Origin: Symsagittifera roscoffensis | Lineage: Eukaryota > Xenacoelomorpha > Acoela > Convolutidae | Direction: 5' to 3' | Length of the DNA: 64,000 bases | Assembly (NCBI RefSeq): GCF_963678635.1 | Contig: NC_087066.1 | Coordinates: 65,106,282-65,170,281, forward strand | Shown: in pieces, positions 60,989 through 64,000 of the stretch | Position numbering within the stretch: position 1 is the stretch's first letter | Layout of the letters: each line of letters begins with the position of its first letter | The notes under the pieces: model-generated | The model's database searches: none | What the model was told of the DNA's origin: nothing | Seen by the model: the letters and a program-made list of their open reading frames with translations, nothing else | Translations under genes and position numbers: made by a program

Positions 60989-63900
60989 GTCCTGATGTTG
61001 GAGCCATTCTCTTGAGTCAATCGATATTTCATCGATTCTAATTGCTTCTCCGTCTCGGCCACATTTCTTCTCTCGTTACTGGGACCTCTAGACTTGCTGG
61101 TGGAGTTTGTGATCTTCACGTCCATACTCCGAAACCACAACCTGGCCGTCAGTTGCCTGGCAAAGTTCGATATCTCTAGCAAGAGCACCTCATCTAATAC
61201 GATCAGGATGTCGGCTAGTCCATAAAAGCCCCTCAGTGCATGAGATATGTCCGCCCATGCCGCCGCCAATTCTGACTTGCGAAGCCTCAGGTTCGATGGC
61301 TCCAACTCATATCCGGGGGGCTGCGAACCTCTCATCTTTTTCGCTCGCGTCGTCCACGAATTTACCTTCGCCTCGCTAGTATGGAAGTAGACCGCCGCCG
61401 TGTAGCCGATGAACAGGGGGTCCCAGCCATCAGTGAAATCCTTCTGCATTTCCTCCGTCGTCATCCTCGCCATTATGGAGGGAACTACCAAGGGACTGTT
61501 CATTCCTAAGGTCATCCTCCTGACTATTGGGAACTCAGGCATGGTGGCTGGGAGGATTTCTTTCTCCATTATGGTCTCCAGCTCCCTCTTCACCAGTGCG
61601 AAGCACTCCTTCCAGGCAGGAATTCTCAAGATTTCTCGTCCTTCTGCTGTCAATGGGTTCAAGTTCCAGAATTTGGGATACATTTCGATGGGACCCTCTC
61701 GCTTGCCTCCCATTCTACATTGCATTTGCCCCCTGAAGTTGTACACTATTAGCTCGGCATCTTTCACCTTTCCAAAGAGTACCGTGTTGCTCATTCGCCC
61801 TCTGAGCACCTCCTGCTGACACCAATTCAACGCCGTCCCATCCAGTATGCTGATAAGACTCAAGTGCGTTACAGAGTGACGATACGTTGTCACCAGGGGG
61901 TCTGGGAACGCGTACGTCACTGCTGGACCATAAATGCAGGTCACCACCTCCTCTAGGCCCCGGATTATCCCCATTGGGTCCGACCTCATTGCCAGGCACA
62001 AGTCCGTCAGCAGAGGCATCCCTCTATTCGTCTTCTTCCATTCTTCTCTCGAGGTTGGATTCTCATCTTCACCCGTCATGTGCCGATTCTGCATCATGAG
62101 GTATTGCACCAACAACGTCTTCAACCCCGCGGCACACTTGTAGGAGCTGGTTTCAATGCTCGAGTGGACTCTCCCCATAGACAGAGGCTCTCCATATTCC
62201 ATTAATCGATGAAACGACACCAATTTCCCATGGGTTAAGAGTAATAGTGCCAGGTACCCATCGACTCGAAGTGTCTCCACTCCTCGACTAAACATGTATG
62301 CTGGGCCCATGTTGAACAAGTATCTGGGGTAAACCAAATACAAAGCCAAGAGCAGACTGATGGGCATGCCCAGTATCTCCTGCACGAAGGCTCCAAAGAT
62401 AGTCGCCGTGGTGCCGAACATTCCTGCCATGAATTCCTTCTCCCAGCAAGGACTCAAGAACTTGAGAACCTCATAATCCCTCCTAGTCCTCAATTCACCC
62501 TTGGCGTGCTCTCTCCAGAACCCTCCAATCGTCACTTCATTGGCGGCCGAGACAAATCTAGCCACCGTCATGTCTCTTGTTTCGGCCAGCTCCAGTTGTT
62601 TCTCCAGAAAACTCCAGACTTGTTTCACGAGGGGTGGTGCTTCCTCCCTCGTCTTGTTCGTGGCGTTCTCCAGCCTTGGTGTCAAGAATGGCCACCAGCC
62701 ATTCTCTTGAGTCAATCGATTTTTCATCGATTCTAATTGCTTCTCCGTCTCGGCCACATTTCTTCTCTCGTTACTGGGACCTCTAGACTTGCTGGTGGAG
62801 TTTGTGATCTTCACGTCCATACTCCGAAACCACAACCTGGCCGTCAGTTGCCTGGCAAAGTTCGATATCTCTAGCAAGAACACCTCATCTAATACGATCA
62901 GGATGTCGGCTAGTCCATAAAAGCCCCTCAGTGCATGAGATATGTCCGCCCATGCCGCCGCCAATTCTGACTTGCGAAGCCTCAGGTTCGATGGCTCCAA
63001 CTCCCGATTGGGGGCTGCCATTAGAATCCGCCATTCATTCCCTTCTGCTATTAGGATCAAGACCGCGTACACGAATTGTAGGGCGGGTGGCATATTCGCG
63101 TATCCTGGGGATGTGGTAAACACCACCTTCGTCTTGGACCCAAATCTCGAGACAACATTCTCTTGTACTTCATTCATCGCCGCAAACAACACCTGAATGG
63201 CTTCCCATATCTTCCTCGATGGCGGATTTTCATCGCCCTTCAGTTGCTCAAGAAGTCCCACCGCGTGCAGGTGATCATTCATTCCTGCAAACAATAGCAG
63301 CTCAGGTTCGCAGGGCATCTCTGACTTTATTGCCACCACCAGAGTTAACATCTGGTTTAATTCAGCTCCTGGCAAAGAGTATATCAGAATCTCCGGCCAG
63401 AACAACTTGGGAGACGTTCCTTCGAAGTCCGACCCCGCCACAATGACTACTCTCGCAGCAGCTGGATCTGCTCTATCATAAACTGCCAGGGTTTTGGCCA
63501 GCTGGGTGCTGCCACAGGGCTTCCCGTACCTGGGATCTTCCGCCAATTTCGAGCCTTCGTAAGCGGCATCCGGCAATTCCATCGATCCTGGATTGAGTAG
63601 CTTGTCCACCACTTTCAACTGTGCCGGGGTCGCCAACCTGATCCTGGCGATGCTCGTTCGGTGCTTGGGAGGTTCTGTTATAAGTCCAGGACTCCCCAGC
63701 AGCTTGAGAGGTCGGTAGTTAATGGGTCCCATGATCGCTTTTGTGGGAATTCCAGTCAGGTCTGTGGTCTCCATCAACTTCGTTCTCGAGAAGTGCGCCT
63801 CATGAGCTTTCAACCAGTCCACGCAATGATGTCTATTCAAATCCTCGTGCGACACTCGTTCAATCCCCAGGGTTTCCGCCAATTCTCGCCTGCATTCCAA

Positions 63901-64000
63901 ACTCTCTAGGTCCAGTTCTTTCACCTTCTCAGGATATCTCAAGCGAGCGGTCTCCATAGACCTCTTTTCCCGCTTGCTCTCTGCCACTACCACTGAGGAC
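60973..64000 (-). CDS. Over 1000-aa unrecognised ORF, 5' end beyond window
   Basis: The frame is open to the window edge (no ATG near 63993; the codon there is GTG), so the true start lies outside. Residues counted from 63993: VVIVAGSDFEG (about 182-192), LLFAGMNDHLHA (233-244) and WADISHALRG (348-357) recall, in order, the GDS, GxND and DxxH blocks of SGNH/GDSL hydrolases, though the first reads GSD. A hydrophobic stretch near IPMSLLLAL-like PISLLLALYLVYPRYLF may be buried or in a membrane. The last ~105 codons duplicate residues about 331-432 and run into a stop. The normal continuation is the 940-aa ORF. The DNA is GC-rich and intronless, unlike its surroundings. Identity unknown. Confidence 0.75.
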   Translation of the reverse strand, partial: SSVVVAESKREKRSMETARLRYPEKVKELDLESLECRRELAETLGIERVSHEDLNRHHCVDWLKAHEAHFSRTKLMETTDLTGIPTKAIMGPINYRPLKLLGSPGLITEPPKHRTSIARIRLATPAQLKVVDKLLNPGSMELPDAAYEGSKLAEDPRYGKPCGSTQLAKTLAVYDRADPAAARVVIVAGSDFEGTSPKLFWPEILIYSLPGAELNQMLTLVVAIKSEMPCEPELLLFAGMNDHLHAVGLLEQLKGDENPPSRKIWEAIQVLFAAMNEVQENVVSRFGSKTKVVFTTSPGYANMPPALQFVYAVLILIAEGNEWRILMAAPNRELEPSNLRLRKSELAAAWADISHALRGFYGLADILIVLDEVFLLEISNFARQLTARLWFRSMDVKITNSTSKSRGPSNERRNVAETEKQLESMKNRLTQENGWWPFLTPRLENATNKTREEAPPLVKQVWSFLEKQLELAETRDMTVARFVSAANEVTIGGFWREHAKGELRTRRDYEVLKFLSPCWEKEFMAGMFGTTATIFGAFVQEILGMPISLLLALYLVYPRYLFNMGPAYMFSRGVETLRVDGYLALLLLTHGKLVSFHRLMEYGEPLSMGRVHSSIETSSYKCAAGLKTLLVQYLMMQNRHMTGEDENPTSREEWKKTNRGMPLLTDLCLAMRSDPMGIIRGLEEVVTCIYGPAVTYAFPDPLVTTYRHSVTHLSLISILDGTALNWCQQEVLRGRMSNTVLFGKVKDAELIVYNFRGQMQCRMGGKREGPIEMYPKFWNLNPLTAEGREILRIPAWKECFALVKRELETIMEKEILPATMPEFPIVRRMTLGMNSPLVVPSIMARMTTEEMQKDFTDGWDPLFIGYTAAVYFHTSEAKVNSWTTRAKKMRGSQPPGYELEPSNLRLRKSELAAAWADISHALRGFYGLADILIVLDEVLLLEISNFARQLTARLWFRSMDVKITNSTSKSRGPSNERRNVAETEKQLESMKYRLTQENGSNIRTWASK
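61002..61308 (-). repeat. Inserted copy of a 307-bp coding segment
   Basis: Identical to 62697-63003 at all but two positions (61024 and one site near 61194), exactly 1695 bp away, in direct orientation. The copy at 62697 reads through naturally in its ORF; this one ends in a frame change and stop, so it is the insertion. A further ggggctgc is shared just outside the right end of both copies. Confidence 0.95.
62697..63003 (-). repeat. Source copy of the 307-bp coding segment
   Basis: It encodes the region from ELEPSNLRLRK to RLTQENG within the 1006-codon ORF, including the DxxH-like ADISH. See the inserted copy at 61002-61308. Confidence 0.95.

Overview
This is a eukaryotic, AT-rich animal window dominated by transposable elements. 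The best guess for the host is a larvacean (appendicularian) tunicate, Oikopleura-like but with a genome larger than that of O. dioica. That rests on my recall that the Gag/pol proteins resemble the env-bearing Ty3/gypsy 'Tor' elements of O. dioica, on a well-supported GC-AG intron (larvaceans are known for unusual splice sites), and on SINE/MITE-rich introns. No database search was possible.

Layout. (1) Positions 1 to about 16.5 kb hold a very large minus-strand Ty3/gypsy endogenous retrovirus. In transcription order it carries a small basic ORF, a 562-aa ORF, a 939-aa Gag/protease ORF (zinc knuckle, DSGA), RT-RNase H, integrase with a GPY module, two tiny hydrophobic ORFs, a 351-aa S/T/P-rich ORF, an Env-like glycoprotein, a 294-aa disordered ORF and a 304-aa ORF. 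The 3' ORFs are packed with overlaps of 13 and 4 nt. Pol is cut by an in-frame TAG inside the integrase zinc finger, and the Env signal peptide lies in a different frame from the Env body, so this copy looks broken. The left end runs off the window and no LTR pair is visible. (2) 16.5-24 kb is non-coding sequence with a hAT-type MITE, related copies and shared interspersed repeats. (3) 24.0-31.5 kb holds the 3' five exons of an unrecognised plus-strand gene for a disordered protein, with a Gag-like retroelement remnant in its last intron. (4) 32.5-40.1 kb is a decayed repeat field into which a now-degraded minus-strand non-LTR retrotransposon (ORF1, endonuclease, RT) has inserted. (5) 40.7-44.4 kb is a four-copy tandem array of a 932/933-bp unit. 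(6) 44.9-55.7 kb is a complete six-exon minus-strand PIGK gene, the catalytic subunit of GPI transamidase, 397 aa; its introns hold a tRNA-derived SINE, a 153-bp tandem duplication, a near-perfect 200-bp palindrome, a degenerate tandem array and copies of a dispersed repeat. (7) 56.27-57.74 kb is a 1.47-kb element with terminal inverted repeats of about 570-600 bp flanked by TA. (8) 58.2-64.0 kb is compositionally foreign (much more GC-rich) and carries two very long minus-strand ORFs of unknown function. They appear to be one reading frame split by a recent 323-bp insertion derived from a 307-bp segment 1.7 kb away.

Only PIGK and the plus-strand exon series look like ordinary host genes. The most novel material is the multi-ORF retrovirus and the unclassified 58-64 kb ORF pair.
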